From NCBI RefSeq assembly GCF_900141905.1, contig NZ_FQZF01000002.1, forward strand, positions 248,001-312,000: 64,000 bases of DNA. Direction: 5' to 3'. A model generated the notes under the pieces. It saw only the letters and a list, made by a program, of their open reading frames with translations, ran no database searches and was not told where the DNA came from. Source of the stretch: Muricoccus roseus. GTDB lineage: Bacteria > Pseudomonadota > Alphaproteobacteria > Acetobacterales > Acetobacteraceae. Numbering within the stretch: position 1 is the first letter of the stretch; each line of letters begins with the position of its first letter. Positions 49,107 to 59,247 of this stretch are shown here, in pieces. A program made the translations under genes and the position numbers.

Positions 49107-49233
49107 GCGCGCGATCTGCGCCCGCGCTCACATTTTCGCAAGCGGCGGCCGGAGGGGAGGGTGGCTTATCCTCCGGTTAGGGTTTGCAGCGGCTCATAGA
49201 GGCTCGGTCAGACAATAGGAGCCGTCCGAAGCC

Positions 49234-51549
49234 ATGCGCGCGTTCCAGAACCTCTCCGTTGCCCGAAAGCTCGGCGCAAGCGCCGGGCTCACACTTTCCC
49301 TTCTCGGCGGGCTGGTCGGGCTCGTGTGGTTTGAGGTGCGGGAAGTGGAAAAGCAGCAGGCCAGCCTGCGTAGCGCCGCCGACGTGCTCGCGCTCGTCGA
49401 GCGGGCCGGCGCCCGCGCCGCGCAGGCGCCGGCGGCGGCGGCCGATCTGGGCAATGCCCAGTCGATGCCGGCGGCGGAGGCCGCGGCGAAGGGCGCGCGG
49501 GAGGCGCTGGCCGGGGCGCGCGAACTGGCGGAACGCGGCGAGAGGGCCGTGACCCTCCCGGGCGCCCATGCCGCCCTGCAGGCGGCCAGCCCGGCCGCCC
49601 TGGCCTATGAGGCGGCGATCGGCCGCATGCTGGATGCCCGTGGCCGGATGATCGCCGCGCGCGACGACCGGCTCTACCGCCTGACGGCGGATTTCGACCA
49701 GGCGATGGAAGCCGTGCTGGGGGCGCTGGAATTCGAGGTGCCCGACCGCAGCCAGGTGGAGGAGGTCCGTAGCCGCGTCATGGCCTTCAGCAACGCGGTG
49801 AATGAATCGCGCCTGGCCGTGCAGCGCTATCTCGTCACCGGGGAGGACGCCCAGGCACGCCGGGTGCGCCGGGCGCTGGCCCAGCAGCGGGTGCATCTGC
49901 GGGGCGTGCAGTCCTATCCCGTCTCGGACCGGCTGAAGGAGGACGTGGCGCGCGCCGGAACGCTGGCCGGCGGCCTGGCCGAGGCCGCCGAGACCATCCT
50001 CAACGTCCTGACGGAGTTGGCGAAGATCCGTGCCGAGGAGGCGGAGGGCGCCGCGAAGGCGCTGCAGGCTGCCTTCGGCGAGGCAACCCGGCTGCTGCGG
50101 GACGATGCCGCCGAGCGGCGCGGCGCCATGGACTCCGCGCTGAAGGATGTGGAGGTCTTCACCCTCTGGATCGGCGCTGCGGTCGCTCTGATCCTTCTCT
50201 TCTCGTCCTGGGCCAGCGCCCGCGCCATCGGGGCGCCGCTGCGCCGGGCCGCGAACCGGGTGCGCGCGATCGCCTCGGGCGACACCTCGCCCGGCGACCC
50301 CGCCGAGGCGCGCGACCAGGCCCATCGGGACGAGACCGGCCGGATCGCGGCCGCGTTGGAGGAGCTGCGGGGCACGGTGGGCCGCGCCTTCGCCCAGGCT
50401 CAGATGATCGAGCAGATGCCGCTGGGCCTCATGGCCGCCGACCCGGCGCTGCGGATCACCCATGTGAACACCGAAATGGCTGAGGTGCTGGCCCGGCTGG
50501 GATTGACCGAGCCGGTGGTGGGGAAGACGTTGGAGGAGCTTCCGCTGGAGGGGCTGGCCGGGTTGCGCGCCACCCTCGCCGATGCCGTGGCCCTGCCACA
50601 CCGGGCCCGTCTGCGCATGGGCGCGGAGGTGGTGGACCTGCAGGCGAGCGCCATCACCGATGGGCGCGGCGCCTATGCCGGTCCGATGCTGACCTGGCGC
50701 CTGGCCACCGAGGAGGCGCGCCTGGCCGATACCTTCGAGGCCGAGGTTGGTGCGGTGGTGGAGAACCTGGCCGGAGAGGTCGAGTCGCTCCGCCGCGCCG
50801 CCGGCGGGGTGCATGACACGGCCGAGCGCTCCGGCCGCGAGGCCGCCCAGGTGGCCGATGCCGCCGCACGCGCCAGCGGCGAGGTCGGCGCCGTGGCCGC
50901 CGCCGCCGAGGAGATGGCCGCCAGCATCACCGAGATCACCCGCCGCGTGGCCGAGGCCGCCGAGGTGGCCGCCCAGGCGGTTTCCGAGGCGCGGGCCACC
51001 GACGGCACCGTGCGGGGCCTGTCGGACAGCGCCACCCGGATCGGCGATGTGGTGCGGCTGATCGGCGATATCGCGGGCCAGACGAACCTGCTGGCGCTGA
51101 ACGCGACCATTGAGGCGGCGCGTGCCGGCGAGGCCGGGCGGGGCTTCGCGGTGGTGGCGAGCGAGGTGAAGACGCTGGCCGCCCAGACCGCCAAGGCCAC
51201 CGAGGAGATCTCCGCCCAGATCCAGCAGATGCAGGCGGCGACCTCCGGCGCGGTGGAGGCCATCCGGGGCATCGGCGAGACGGTGGAGCGCACGAGCGGG
51301 ATCGCGACCGCCATCGCCGCGGCGGTGGAGGAGCAGGGGGCGACGACGCGGGAGATCGCCCGCAGCGCCGCCCAGGTGGCGGGGGGCACGGATACGGTGA
51401 ACCAGGCCATCGCCGGCGTCCGGGCCGCCGCGGAGGAGACGGGGAGCGCCGCCGGCAGCATGCTGGCCGCCACCGAGGCACTGCAGAGCCAGACGACCAT
51501 CCTACGGGAGAAGTCGGCCGGCTTCCTCCGGGCGGTGCGCGCCGCCTGA
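49234..51549 (+). CDS. Methyl-accepting chemotaxis protein with HAMP and PAS-like domains
   Basis: The 771-residue receptor has TM1 at about 13-33, a helical periplasmic sensor at about 34-305, TM2 at about 307-325 and HAMP at about 326-378. A PAS-like segment ([20 protein letters not shown], from about 391) follows, then the coiled-coil signalling domain. The hairpin tip reads [20 protein letters not shown] then [15 protein letters not shown]. There is no CheR-docking pentapeptide at the C-terminus. No other chemotaxis genes are near, so it is an orphan receptor. The signal is unknown; the helical sensor could bind a small ligand or sense redox through the PAS domain. Confidence 0.95.
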   Translation: MRAFQNLSVARKLGASAGLTLSLLGGLVGLVWFEVREVEKQQASLRSAADVLALVERAGARAAQAPAAAADLGNAQSMPAAEAAAKGAREALAGARELAERGERAVTLPGAHAALQAASPAALAYEAAIGRMLDARGRMIAARDDRLYRLTADFDQAMEAVLGALEFEVPDRSQVEEVRSRVMAFSNAVNESRLAVQRYLVTGEDAQARRVRRALAQQRVHLRGVQSYPVSDRLKEDVARAGTLAGGLAEAAETILNVLTELAKIRAEEAEGAAKALQAAFGEATRLLRDDAAERRGAMDSALKDVEVFTLWIGAAVALILLFSSWASARAIGAPLRRAANRVRAIASGDTSPGDPAEARDQAHRDETGRIAAALEELRGTVGRAFAQAQMIEQMPLGLMAADPALRITHVNTEMAEVLARLGLTEPVVGKTLEELPLEGLAGLRATLADAVALPHRARLRMGAEVVDLQASAITDGRGAYAGPMLTWRLATEEARLADTFEAEVGAVVENLAGEVESLRRAAGGVHDTAERSGREAAQVADAAARASGEVGAVAAAAEEMAASITEITRRVAEAAEVAAQAVSEARATDGTVRGLSDSATRIGDVVRLIGDIAGQTNLLALNATIEAARAGEAGRGFAVVASEVKTLAAQTAKATEEISAQIQQMQAATSGAVEAIRGIGETVERTSGIATAIAAAVEEQGATTREIARSAAQVAGGTDTVNQAIAGVRAAAEETGSAAGSMLAATEALQSQTTILREKSAGFLRAVRAA

Positions 51550-51555
51550 GGCTTC

Positions 51556-51588
51556 GGGGCGCCCCGCCTTGCGGAACCGGGGCGCCCC
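51556..51588 (+). terminator. GC-rich hairpin after the chemoreceptor gene
   Basis: GGGGCGCCCCG (51556-51566) pairs with CGGGGCGCCCC (51578-51588) over 11 bases. The stem arms are themselves palindromic. No T-tract follows. Confidence 0.6.
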
Positions 51589-51658
51589 ACCCTATCTGCG
51601 GCCCCGCATTCCCGGCCGCCATTCCCGGCAGAGGGTGGCGGCGGGAGGGGTTTTCTGA

Positions 51659-52666
51659 ATGGCTCATCGGATCGCGGTTGCAGGCGCCACGGGGCAGATC
51701 GGGCGCGAGATCATCAAGACCCTCGCGGAGCGGGAATTCCCCGCCTCGGAGCTCTGCGCCCTCGCTTCGGGACGGGCGGTCGGCGGTTCCCTGTCCTATG
51801 GGGAGCGGAACCTCGCCGTCGAGGCGGTGGAGCGGCATGACTGGGCCGCGACGGACCTGCTCTTCCTCGCGCCCGGCACGCCCGCGCCCGTGACCCTGGC
51901 TCGCAAGGCGGCTGCGGCGGGCTGCGTGGTCGTGGACACGACAGGCATGGTGGACCCGGACGCGCCCGTGGTGGTGCCCGAGGTGAATCCGGGCGCCCTG
52001 GCCACGAATCCGCGAATCGTCGCCTCCCCGGTCGCGGGAGCCATCCTGATGGCCATGGCGCTGCATCCCCTCCAGGCCCTGGGCGGGCTGGTCCGGGTGG
52101 TCGCGACCTCGCTCCAGCCGGTCTCGGGAGCCGGGAAGGACGCGATGGACGAGCTGTTCAGCCAGACCCGGGGGGTGTTCGTGAACGACACGGCCACGCC
52201 GGAACAGTTCACCAAGCCGATCGCCTTCAACCTGATCCCCCATGTCGGTGCCTTCGGGGAAGGCGGGCTGACGGATGAGGAAGAGGCCATTGCCGAGGAC
52301 GCCTCCCGCCTCCTGGGTGGCGTGGCAGTCGCGGCCACCTGCGTGCGGGTGCCGGTCTTCATCGGCCAGGCACTCTCGATCCATGCGGCCTTCGACCGGC
52401 CGGTGCAGGAGAAGGAGGCGCGGGAGGCGATCCGGGACGCACCCGGCCTGACCCTGCTCGATCGGCGCGACGATGGCGGATATGTGACCCCGCTGGAGAC
52501 GGTGGGCGAGGATCCGGTCTTCGTGTCCAGGCTGCGGGCCGATTCCACCGTGCCGAATGGAATCGCGCTGTGGTGCGCGGGCGATAATCTGCGCAAGGGC
52601 GGGGCCCTGAACGCGGTGCAGATCGCCGAGGAGCTGCTGCGGCGGGGCGCCCTGCGCGGCGGATAA
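51659..52666 (+). CDS. Aspartate-semialdehyde dehydrogenase family protein lacking catalytic Cys and His
   Basis: The 335-residue protein has the ASADH fold: VAGATGQIGREIIKTLAERE (NADP loop), VVVPEVNPGAL, SLQPVSGAGKDAMDELF, FNLIPHVGAF, RVPVFIGQ and DNLRKGGALNAVQIAEELL. Where true enzymes have NPNCST, this reads ASPVAGAI, putting Ala126 at the catalytic cysteine. Where the catalytic His follows RVPVFxG, it has Gln237. Substrate-binding Gln153 and Arg230 remain. It may be a USG-1-like paralogue or a protein with a new role. A separate active Asd should exist elsewhere. It is about 170 bases upstream of sdhC. Confidence 0.9.
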   Translation: MAHRIAVAGATGQIGREIIKTLAEREFPASELCALASGRAVGGSLSYGERNLAVEAVERHDWAATDLLFLAPGTPAPVTLARKAAAAGCVVVDTTGMVDPDAPVVVPEVNPGALATNPRIVASPVAGAILMAMALHPLQALGGLVRVVATSLQPVSGAGKDAMDELFSQTRGVFVNDTATPEQFTKPIAFNLIPHVGAFGEGGLTDEEEAIAEDASRLLGGVAVAATCVRVPVFIGQALSIHAAFDRPVQEKEAREAIRDAPGLTLLDRRDDGGYVTPLETVGEDPVFVSRLRADSTVPNGIALWCAGDNLRKGGALNAVQIAEELLRRGALRGG

Positions 52667-52755
52667 GGGGCCGGAACGGCTCCTTTTCCGGCGAAAGGAA
52701 GCGCCAGGGCAGAGGGCTAGTTGCGAGCCCGTCGCAACACGTTGATTTCGTGGAA

Positions 52756-52783
52756 TTGACGCTTTGCCGTGGCGCACCATAAA
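52756..52783 (+). promoter_or_regulatory. Probable sigma-70 promoter of sdhCDAB
   Basis: TTGACG (52756-52761), a 16-base spacer and CATAAA (52778-52783; or ATAAAA with 17) form the clearest vegetative promoter in the window. Transcription would start near 52790, about 50 bases before sdhC. Confidence 0.7.
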
Positions 52784-52839
52784 AGCGCCCCAGCCGTTCG
52801 CGGACCTGTCACGCGGCCGGCGAGATTGCAGGACGCCGC

Positions 52840-53289
52840 ATGGCCCATTCCAACGACGCGCGCGAAGCCGTCATGATCGGCCGCCGCACGGACGGCACGA
52901 TCATCCGCCGGCCGCTCTCTCCGCATCTGCAGGTCTACGACATGCTGCAGATGACGAGCGCGCTTTCCATCATGCACCGCATCACAGGTTCTGCCTGGGC
53001 GGTGGGTTTGATCTTCCTCGTCTGGTTCCTGGCCGCCACGGCCGCGGGGCCCGAGGCCTATGCCCGCATGCAGTGGTTCATGGGCAGCTTCTTCGGCGTG
53101 ATCCTGCTGTTCGGGATCACGGTCGCCGCCTGGTACCACACGCTCGCCGGCATCCGGCACCTGATGTGGGACTATGGCTACGGCTACGACATCCCGACCA
53201 CCTATCGCACGGGCTGGATGGTCATCATCGGCACGGGCGTGATGACGATCCTGACATGGATCGTCGCCATCATCGCCTGGGCGTCGTGA
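52840..53289 (+). CDS. sdhC: Succinate dehydrogenase cytochrome b556 subunit
   Basis: The 149-residue three-helix anchor protein reads RPLSPHLQVYDMLQMTSALS then IMHRITGSAWAVG (quinone-site Ser/Arg region). AAWYHTLAGIRHLMWDYGYG holds the heme b histidine. It anchors SdhAB and passes electrons to ubiquinone. Preceded by GCAGGA. First gene of the operon. Confidence 0.96.
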   Translation: MAHSNDAREAVMIGRRTDGTIIRRPLSPHLQVYDMLQMTSALSIMHRITGSAWAVGLIFLVWFLAATAAGPEAYARMQWFMGSFFGVILLFGITVAAWYHTLAGIRHLMWDYGYGYDIPTTYRTGWMVIIGTGVMTILTWIVAIIAWAS

Positions 53290-53302
53290 GGGGGATCGGG
53301 GC

Positions 53303-53692
53303 ATGAGCGAGAACCTGAAGCGCCTTGAGACGCCGCTGGCGCGCGTCCGCGGCTTCGGCTCGGCCAAGAACGGCACGCATCACTGGTGGATGCAGCGGGC
53401 GACCTCCATCGGGCTGCTGCCGCTGACCCTGTGGTTCGCCTTCTCCATCGCCGCCCGGGCGGGTTCCCCCTGGGAGGTGATGGCCGAGTGGATCGCCCGG
53501 CCCTTCAACGCCGTGCTGCTCATCGTGCTCATCTCGGTCGGGTTCTACCACACGGCCTCCGGCCTGCAGGTGGTGGTGGAGGACTATATCCGCCCCGACC
53601 GCAGCGTGATGGCGATTAACCTGGCCATCAAGGCGGTGCTGACCCTGCTGGGCCTGCTGGCGGTGCTGTCCGTCATCCGGCTGGCGGTCTGA
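53303..53692 (+). CDS. sdhD: Succinate dehydrogenase hydrophobic membrane anchor
   Basis: The 129-residue, three-helix protein carries GSAKNGTHHWWMQRATSIGL then VGFYHTASGLQVVVEDYI, the SdhD signature with the second heme ligand and the quinone-site Tyr/Asp. It follows sdhC by 13 bases. Confidence 0.95.
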   Translation: MSENLKRLETPLARVRGFGSAKNGTHHWWMQRATSIGLLPLTLWFAFSIAARAGSPWEVMAEWIARPFNAVLLIVLISVGFYHTASGLQVVVEDYIRPDRSVMAINLAIKAVLTLLGLLAVLSVIRLAV

Positions 53693-53883
53693 TGCGCCCG
53701 GCGCGGCCTGTCCCTTCCGGTCGCGCAAAGGCTTCCCATGTACAGGCCGGGTGCTTCGGCGCCCGGCCGCCACGCCATCCCTGGGCATGCTTCAGTCCTC
53801 TGATGGCTGACGACTTCGACGCCCCGATGGGCGACAGAACACGCGCCGCGAACGGCGCCAGGACCGACGAGAGCCCGCGATGA
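53692..53883 (+). CDS. Possible 63-codon ORF bridging sdhD and sdhA
   Basis: An open frame starts in the sdhD stop (TGATG) and ends in the sdhA start (ATGA), exactly filling the 187-base gap. The product is Arg/Pro/Ala-rich with an acidic middle ([14 protein letters not shown]) and no recognisable family. Such composition is common for chance frames in this GC range. The perfect fit to both neighbours is the only point in favour. Confidence 0.25.
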   Translation: MRPARPVPSGRAKASHVQAGCFGARPPRHPWACFSPLMADDFDAPMGDRTRAANGARTDESPR

Positions 53884-55706
53884 ACGCCATCAGCCAGCCT
53901 CCGCGCCCCGGGATCAACGGCGGCGCCTATCGCATTGTGGACCACACCTATGACGTGGTGGTGGTGGGCGCCGGCGGCGCGGGCCTCCGCGCCACCTTCG
54001 GCATGGGTGCCGCGGGGCTGAAGACCGCCTGCATCACCAAGGTGTTCCCCACCCGCTCCCACACCGTGGCCGCCCAGGGCGGCGTCGGCGCCGCGCTCGG
54101 CAACATGGGCGAGGACGACTGGCGCTGGCACATGTACGACACCGTGAAGGGGTCGGACTGGCTGGGTGACCAGGACGCGATCGAATACATGTGCCGCGAG
54201 GCCGTGCCGGCGATCATCGAGCTGGAGCATTTCGGCGTGCCCTTCTCCCGCACGGAGGACGGCAAGATCTACCAGCGCCCCTTCGGCGGCCACATGCAGC
54301 ATTACGGCAAGACGCCGGCCATGCGCGCCTGCGCCGCGGCCGACCGCACGGGCCACGCGATCCTGCACACGCTGTACCAGCAGTCGCTGAAGCATAACTG
54401 CGAGTTCTTCGTCGAATACATCGCCCTCGACCTCATCATGGACGAGGAAGGCGCCTGCCGCGGCGTGATGGCCTGGAACCTGGAAGACGGCACGATCCAC
54501 CGCTTCCGCGCGCAGACCACGGTGATGGCGACGGGCGGCTATGGCCGCGCCTATTTCTCCTGCACCTCTGCCCATACCTGCACGGGCGATGGCGGCGGCA
54601 TGGTGCTGCGCGCTGGCCTGCCCCTGCAGGACAACGAGTTCGTGCAGTTCCACCCCACCGGCATCTACGGCTCCGGCTGCCTCGTCACCGAGGGCGCGCG
54701 CGGCGAGGGTGGCTACCTCACCAATTCCGAGGGCGAGCGCTTCATGGAGCGCTATGCGCCGACGGCGAAGGACCTGGCGTCCCGCGACGTCGTCTCCCGC
54801 GCGATGTCGATGGAGATCCGTGAGGGCCGTGGCGTCGGCCCGCACAAGGACCACATCCACCTGCATCTGGAGCATCTGGGCGCGGACCTGCTGCATGAGC
54901 GCCTGCCCGGCATTTCCGAGACCGCGAAGATCTTCGCCGGGGTGGACGTGACGAAGGAGCCGATCCCGATGCTCCCGACCGTCCACTACAACATGGGCGG
55001 CATCCCCACGAACATTCATTGCGAGGTGCTGCGCCCGACCGCGACCGACCAGGACGCGACCGTCCCCGGCCTGATGGCCGTGGGCGAGGCGGCCTGCGTC
55101 TCCGTGCATGGCGCCAACCGCCTCGGCACCAACTCGCTGCTCGACCTCGTGGTGTTCGGCCGCGCCGCCGCGCTGCGGGCGAAGGACACGATCAAGCCCG
55201 GCGCCACCCAGGCGCCGCTGCCGGAGGGCGCGGGCGAGAACGCGCTCGCCCGGCTGGACCGCGTGCGCTACGCCAAGGGCGGCACGCCCGTGGCCGAGCT
55301 GCGCCTGAGCATGCAGCGCACCATGCAGGCCCATGCCGCCGTGTTCCGCACCTCCGAGCTGCTGAAGGAGGGCGTGGAGAAGATGGCGGTGGTGGCCCAG
55401 GGCTACAGCGACATCCGCATCGCCGACCGCAGCCTGATCTGGAACAGCGACCTGGTGGAAGCCATGGAGCTGGACAACCTGATCGGCAATGCGCTGACCA
55501 CGGTGGTGGGCGCCGAGGCCCGGCACGAGTCCCGCGGCGCGCATGCGCATGAGGACTACCCCGAGCGCGACGACCAGAACTGGATGAAGCACACCCTGGC
55601 CTGGGTCGACGACAAGTACCAGGTCAAGCTCGACTATCGTGACGTGAAGATGCGGACCCTCACCAACGAGGTTCAGGTCTTCCCGCCCAAGGCGCGCGTC
55701 TACTAA
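53880..55706 (+). CDS. sdhA: Succinate dehydrogenase flavoprotein subunit
   Basis: The 608-residue subunit has the FAD Rossmann motif [20 protein letters not shown], covalent-FAD His in [35 protein letters not shown] with the active-site residues and [27 protein letters not shown] completes the core. It oxidises succinate to fumarate in the TCA cycle at the inner membrane. Length normal and all motifs intact. Confidence 0.98.
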   Translation: MNAISQPPRPGINGGAYRIVDHTYDVVVVGAGGAGLRATFGMGAAGLKTACITKVFPTRSHTVAAQGGVGAALGNMGEDDWRWHMYDTVKGSDWLGDQDAIEYMCREAVPAIIELEHFGVPFSRTEDGKIYQRPFGGHMQHYGKTPAMRACAAADRTGHAILHTLYQQSLKHNCEFFVEYIALDLIMDEEGACRGVMAWNLEDGTIHRFRAQTTVMATGGYGRAYFSCTSAHTCTGDGGGMVLRAGLPLQDNEFVQFHPTGIYGSGCLVTEGARGEGGYLTNSEGERFMERYAPTAKDLASRDVVSRAMSMEIREGRGVGPHKDHIHLHLEHLGADLLHERLPGISETAKIFAGVDVTKEPIPMLPTVHYNMGGIPTNIHCEVLRPTATDQDATVPGLMAVGEAACVSVHGANRLGTNSLLDLVVFGRAAALRAKDTIKPGATQAPLPEGAGENALARLDRVRYAKGGTPVAELRLSMQRTMQAHAAVFRTSELLKEGVEKMAVVAQGYSDIRIADRSLIWNSDLVEAMELDNLIGNALTTVVGAEARHESRGAHAHEDYPERDDQNWMKHTLAWVDDKYQVKLDYRDVKMRTLTNEVQVFPPKARVY

Positions 55707-55727
55707 GGAAGGCGGGACAACAGACCC

Positions 55728-56510
55728 ATGGCGACCTTCACCCTCCCGAAGAACAGCACGGTCCAGCCCGGCCAGGTCTACAAGGCCGAGCCGGGCGCCA
55801 AGAACGTGCGCTCCTTCAAGATCTACCGCTTCGATCCGGACTCCGGTGAGAACCCGCGGATGGACACCTACGAGGTCGATCTCGACAAGTGCGGCCCGAT
55901 GGTCCTGGACGCGCTCATCAAGATCAAGAACGAGGTGGACACGACCCTCACCTTCCGGCGCTCCTGCCGCGAGGGCATCTGCGGCTCCTGCTCGATGAAC
56001 ATCGACGGGCTGAACACCCTCGCCTGCCTCAAGCCGATCGAGGACGTGCAGGGCGAGGTGCGGATCAACCCGCTGCCGCATATGCCCGTGGTGAAGGACC
56101 TGGTGCCGGATCTCTCGCAGATCTACGCCCAGCTCCGCTCCATCGAGCCCTGGCTGAAGGCCGACACCTCCGCCCCGCCGGATGAGGAGCGCCGCCAGTC
56201 CAAGGAGGAACGCGCCAAGCTCGACGGGCTGTGGGAGTGCATCCTGTGCTTCTGCTGCTCCACGGCCTGCCCCTCCTACTGGTGGAACGGCGACCGCTAT
56301 CTCGGCCCGGCCGTGCTGCTCCAGGCCTATCGCTGGATCGCCGACAGCCGCGACGAGTACACGGGCGAGCGGCTGGACCAGCTCCAGGATCCGTTCCGCC
56401 TCTATCGCTGCCACACCATCATGAACTGCGCCCGGACCTGCCCGAAGGGGCTGAACCCAGCCCAGGCGATCGGCGAGATCAAGATGCTCCTCGCCGAGCG
56501 CGAGGGCTGA
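55728..56510 (+). CDS. sdhB: Succinate dehydrogenase iron-sulfur subunit
   Basis: The 260-residue subunit has a plant-type [2Fe-2S] site in [20 protein letters not shown] with the next Cys following. [16 protein letters not shown] and [19 protein letters not shown] supply the [4Fe-4S] and [3Fe-4S] centres. It links SdhA to the membrane quinone site. Followed by a clean terminator. Confidence 0.98.
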   Translation: MATFTLPKNSTVQPGQVYKAEPGAKNVRSFKIYRFDPDSGENPRMDTYEVDLDKCGPMVLDALIKIKNEVDTTLTFRRSCREGICGSCSMNIDGLNTLACLKPIEDVQGEVRINPLPHMPVVKDLVPDLSQIYAQLRSIEPWLKADTSAPPDEERRQSKEERAKLDGLWECILCFCCSTACPSYWWNGDRYLGPAVLLQAYRWIADSRDEYTGERLDQLQDPFRLYRCHTIMNCARTCPKGLNPAQAIGEIKMLLAEREG

Positions 56511-56529
56511 GCGGGCTGACGAGGGATCA

Positions 56530-56554
56530 GGGCCGCCCCCCGGGCGGCCCTTTT
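56530..56554 (+). terminator. Rho-independent terminator of sdhCDAB
   Basis: GGGCCGCCC (56530-56538) pairs with GGGCGGCCC (56542-56550) around CCC, followed by TTTT. Confidence 0.9.
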
Positions 56555-56565
56555 CATATCCGGAC

Positions 56566-57747
56566 ATGAAGGCCGCGATCATCGGCGCCGGCCCGGCCGG
56601 GCTGGCCGCGGCGGAAGTGCTTTCGGAAGCGGGCGTCGCGGTCACGGTGCTGGACCGCATGCCCAGCCCCGCGCGCAAACTGCTCATGGCAGGGCGCGGA
56701 GGGCTCAACCTCACCCATACCGAGCCTCTCGACCTCTTCCTCTCCCGTTACGGTGCCGCCCGCGCCCGGCTGGAGCCGGCCGTGCGCGCCTTTCCGCCCG
56801 AGGCCATCCGCACCTGGTGCGGGGGGCTGGGGCAGGAGACCTTCGCGGGCAGCAGCGGGCGGGTTTTCCCCCGGGCCATGAAGGCCGCGCCGCTGCTCCG
56901 CGCTTGGCTCGCCCGGCTGGGGGAGCGCAAGGTGACGCTCCTCTCCCGCCATGCCTGGGCGGGATGGGACGCGGCGGGAGGGTTGCTGTTCAACCGCCCG
57001 GACCCGGAGCCGCTGGTGCTGCGGCCGGATGCCACTCTGCTGGCGCTGGGGGGTGCCTCCTGGCCGCGTCTCGGCTCGGATGGTGGCTGGGCGCCGCTCC
57101 TCGCCGCGCGCGGCGTGGCCCTGGCGCCCTTCGCGCCGGCGAATTCCGGAATCCTGATCCCCTGGTCCGCGCATCTGCGGGACCGGTTCGCCGGGACCCC
57201 TCTGAAGCGGATCGCCCTCTCCTTTGGCGGCCGGACCGTGCGGGGCGAGGCGGTGATCACCGCGGCCGGTTTGGAGGGCGGGGCGGTCTATGCGCTCTCG
57301 GCCGCGATCCGCGATGCGGTGGCGGCAGAAGGCGAGGCGGTGGTCACGCTCGACCTGCGCCCGGACATGACCGCGGATGAGGTGGCCCGCCGCGTCGCGG
57401 CGCCCCGGCGCGGCCAGTCCCTGTCCAACCATCTCCGCCGTCATCTCGCCCTGCCGCCCGCGGTCATTGGCTTGCTGCGGGAGGGCGAGGCGCCGCCGGA
57501 GACGGCCATCAAGGGGCTGAAGCTCCGCGTGACCGGCGTCGCCGGGCTCGAACGGGCGATTTCCTCCGCCGGCGGAATCCGGCTGGAGGAGCTGGACGAG
57601 CATTACGCGTTTCGCCGCCTGCCCGGCGTCTTCGCCGCCGGCGAAATGCTGGACTGGGAGGCGCCGACAGGCGGCCATCTGCTGACGGCCTGCTTCGCCA
57701 CGGGCCGGGCGGCCGCGCGCGGAATGCTCCGCGCGATGGTTGGCTAG
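56566..57747 (+). CDS. HI0933/YhiN-like flavoprotein (TIGR03862 type)
   Basis: The 393-residue flavoprotein starts MKAAIIGAGPAGLAAAEVLS, then KLLMAGRGGLNLTHTEPLD, typical of the HI0933/YhiN family. The C-terminus has GVFAAGEMLDWEAPTGGHLL then ATGRAAARGML. The length fits the shorter TIGR03862 subfamily. Reaction unknown; an FAD-dependent oxidoreductase is likely. Its last four bases overlap the convergent Rrf2 stop. Confidence 0.9.
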   Translation: MKAAIIGAGPAGLAAAEVLSEAGVAVTVLDRMPSPARKLLMAGRGGLNLTHTEPLDLFLSRYGAARARLEPAVRAFPPEAIRTWCGGLGQETFAGSSGRVFPRAMKAAPLLRAWLARLGERKVTLLSRHAWAGWDAAGGLLFNRPDPEPLVLRPDATLLALGGASWPRLGSDGGWAPLLAARGVALAPFAPANSGILIPWSAHLRDRFAGTPLKRIALSFGGRTVRGEAVITAAGLEGGAVYALSAAIRDAVAAEGEAVVTLDLRPDMTADEVARRVAAPRRGQSLSNHLRRHLALPPAVIGLLREGEAPPETAIKGLKLRVTGVAGLERAISSAGGIRLEELDEHYAFRRLPGVFAAGEMLDWEAPTGGHLLTACFATGRAAARGMLRAMVG

Positions 57748-58214
57748 ATCACGAAGTTCAGCGGCTCGGAGGCTGGGCGTTGCAGGCCGGCAGCCTGTGC
57801 CCGGCGCAGCAGGTCCTCCAGCGTCAGCGCCTCCAGCCTCTCGCGCAGCGCAGATTCCAGCTCGGCCCAGAGCGGCGCGACGACTGCCGCCTGGAGCGGG
57901 CCGGACAGGTCGCTCCCACCATCCGTTCCCTCGGCGACGGCGGCCACCACCTCGGAGAGCCGGATGTCGCGGGGGCGACGGCCCAGCCGGTAGCCGCCCC
58001 GGGGGCCGCGCACTCCTTCCAGCAGCCCGGCGCGGGAGAGAGCCTGGAAAACCGGCTCGATTCCCCGGCGCGCAGCGCCCAGCCGTTCCGCGACCTCGGC
58101 CCCGCCCGCCACGGGCCCTTCCGAGCCGCGTCCGGCATGGAAGGCGACGTCCAGGAGGACGGAGACGGCGGTCAGCGCGCGATCCTGGCGGAGAAGGCGG
58201 AGATGGGGCTGCAT
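57744..58214 (-). CDS. Rrf2 family transcriptional regulator without Fe-S cysteines
   Basis: The 156-residue protein has an N-terminal winged helix: LTAVSVLLDVAFHAGRG, then VAERLGAARRGIEPVFQALS and the wing GVRGPRGGYRLGRRP, an Rrf2 hallmark. It contains no cysteine at all, so it cannot carry the IscR/NsrR-type Fe-S cluster and must sense something else. The C-terminal tail is long and helical. It lies nine bases downstream of the DapA-family gene on the same strand. Confidence 0.9.
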   Translation of the reverse strand: MQPHLRLLRQDRALTAVSVLLDVAFHAGRGSEGPVAGGAEVAERLGAARRGIEPVFQALSRAGLLEGVRGPRGGYRLGRRPRDIRLSEVVAAVAEGTDGGSDLSGPLQAAVVAPLWAELESALRERLEALTLEDLLRRAQAAGLQRPASEPLNFVI

Positions 58215-58223
58215 GGCGGGGAT

Positions 58224-59117
58224 TTACGCATTCCCCGCGTGGATATCCAGCGCGGCAAGGGCCTTTTCCACCTCGTCCCGCCCTTCGGGCGAAAGGGCCG
58301 GCTGCGGCGGGAGCGGAACGCCCACGGGGAAGCCCTGGATTTCCAGGGCACCCTTGATGCAGGCCGCCAACGCATGGCGGGCGAAGAGCTCGTTGATGCG
58401 CCAGAGGCGCCGTTGCAGCGCCATCGCCGCCGTCCAATCCCCGGCGCGGCACAGCTCGTAGAGCCGCACACTCTGGCGCGGGATGGCGCAGGCCGGCCCG
58501 GCCATCCAGCCCACCCCGCCAATCAGCATCACGGCGGCCGGGATATGGGCCGAGGCGGCGAAGACGCGCATCCGCCCCTCGGTGCGGTCCATGATCGAGA
58601 GAAGGCGGCCCGTATTGGTGGAGGCGTCCTTCACATAGCCGATGCGAGGGTGCTTCGAGAGGGCGGCGAGCGCCGGCAGGGAGAGGTCCGAGCGCTGGAA
58701 TTGCGGGTTGGTGTAGAGCACCACCGGACGGTCGGTGGCATCGGCCACGGCGGTGAAATAGGCGACCACCCCCGCCTCGGGCACGGGGAAATAGGCTTCG
58801 AGGATGGCGAGGATCCCGTCGGCGCCGAGCGCGGCCGCCTCCTTCGCCTGGCGCACCGCCTCGGCCGTGGTCGTGGCGGCGATGCCGGCCACCACCGGCA
58901 CGCGACCAGCCGCCGCCTCCACCACCACCTGGATGATGCGGCGGCGCTGGGCGGGGGTGAGGTAGGCGAACTCCCCCGTGCTGCCGAGCGGGGTGAGGCC
59001 ATGCACCCCGGCGGCGATCAGGTGCTCGCAAAGCCGCGCCAGCACCTGGTCCAGCACGGCGCCATCCGGGCCGACGGGCGAGACGAGATAGGGGAAGACG
59101 CCGTGGAGATCCTGCAT
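58224..59117 (-). CDS. DapA-family (dihydrodipicolinate synthase-like) aldolase/lyase
   Basis: The 297-residue (beta/alpha)8 class I aldolase shows [15 protein letters not shown] (about 40-54), Tyr135 in VVLYTNPQF and the Schiff-base Lys163 in [12 protein letters not shown]. The substrate loop differs from DapA and there are no lysine-pathway neighbours. It may act on a keto acid as in the KDG aldolase or N-acetylneuraminate lyase branches. The substrate is unknown. It shares an operon with Rrf2. Confidence 0.92.
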   Translation of the reverse strand: MQDLHGVFPYLVSPVGPDGAVLDQVLARLCEHLIAAGVHGLTPLGSTGEFAYLTPAQRRRIIQVVVEAAAGRVPVVAGIAATTTAEAVRQAKEAAALGADGILAILEAYFPVPEAGVVAYFTAVADATDRPVVLYTNPQFQRSDLSLPALAALSKHPRIGYVKDASTNTGRLLSIMDRTEGRMRVFAASAHIPAAVMLIGGVGWMAGPACAIPRQSVRLYELCRAGDWTAAMALQRRLWRINELFARHALAACIKGALEIQGFPVGVPLPPQPALSPEGRDEVEKALAALDIHAGNA

Positions 59118-59247
59118 GGCGGCAGGTTACGGTTCCGCGCGGCGCAGCGGAACGGGAATAGGAGCGGACAGGCCGGCAACCTGTCCGGCTTCGCCATGCG
59201 CCGGTGCGGCGCTAGCTTCCGGCCCGCCACGTGCGGAAGGATGGGAC

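Noticed and set aside
51659-52666. Plain annotation as aspartate-semialdehyde dehydrogenase (asd)
   Set aside because: Catalytic Cys and His are absent, so the enzyme name is not supported.
53673-56714. A 1013-codon minus-strand open frame
   Set aside because: Antisense to sdhA and sdhB; shadow frame with no family.
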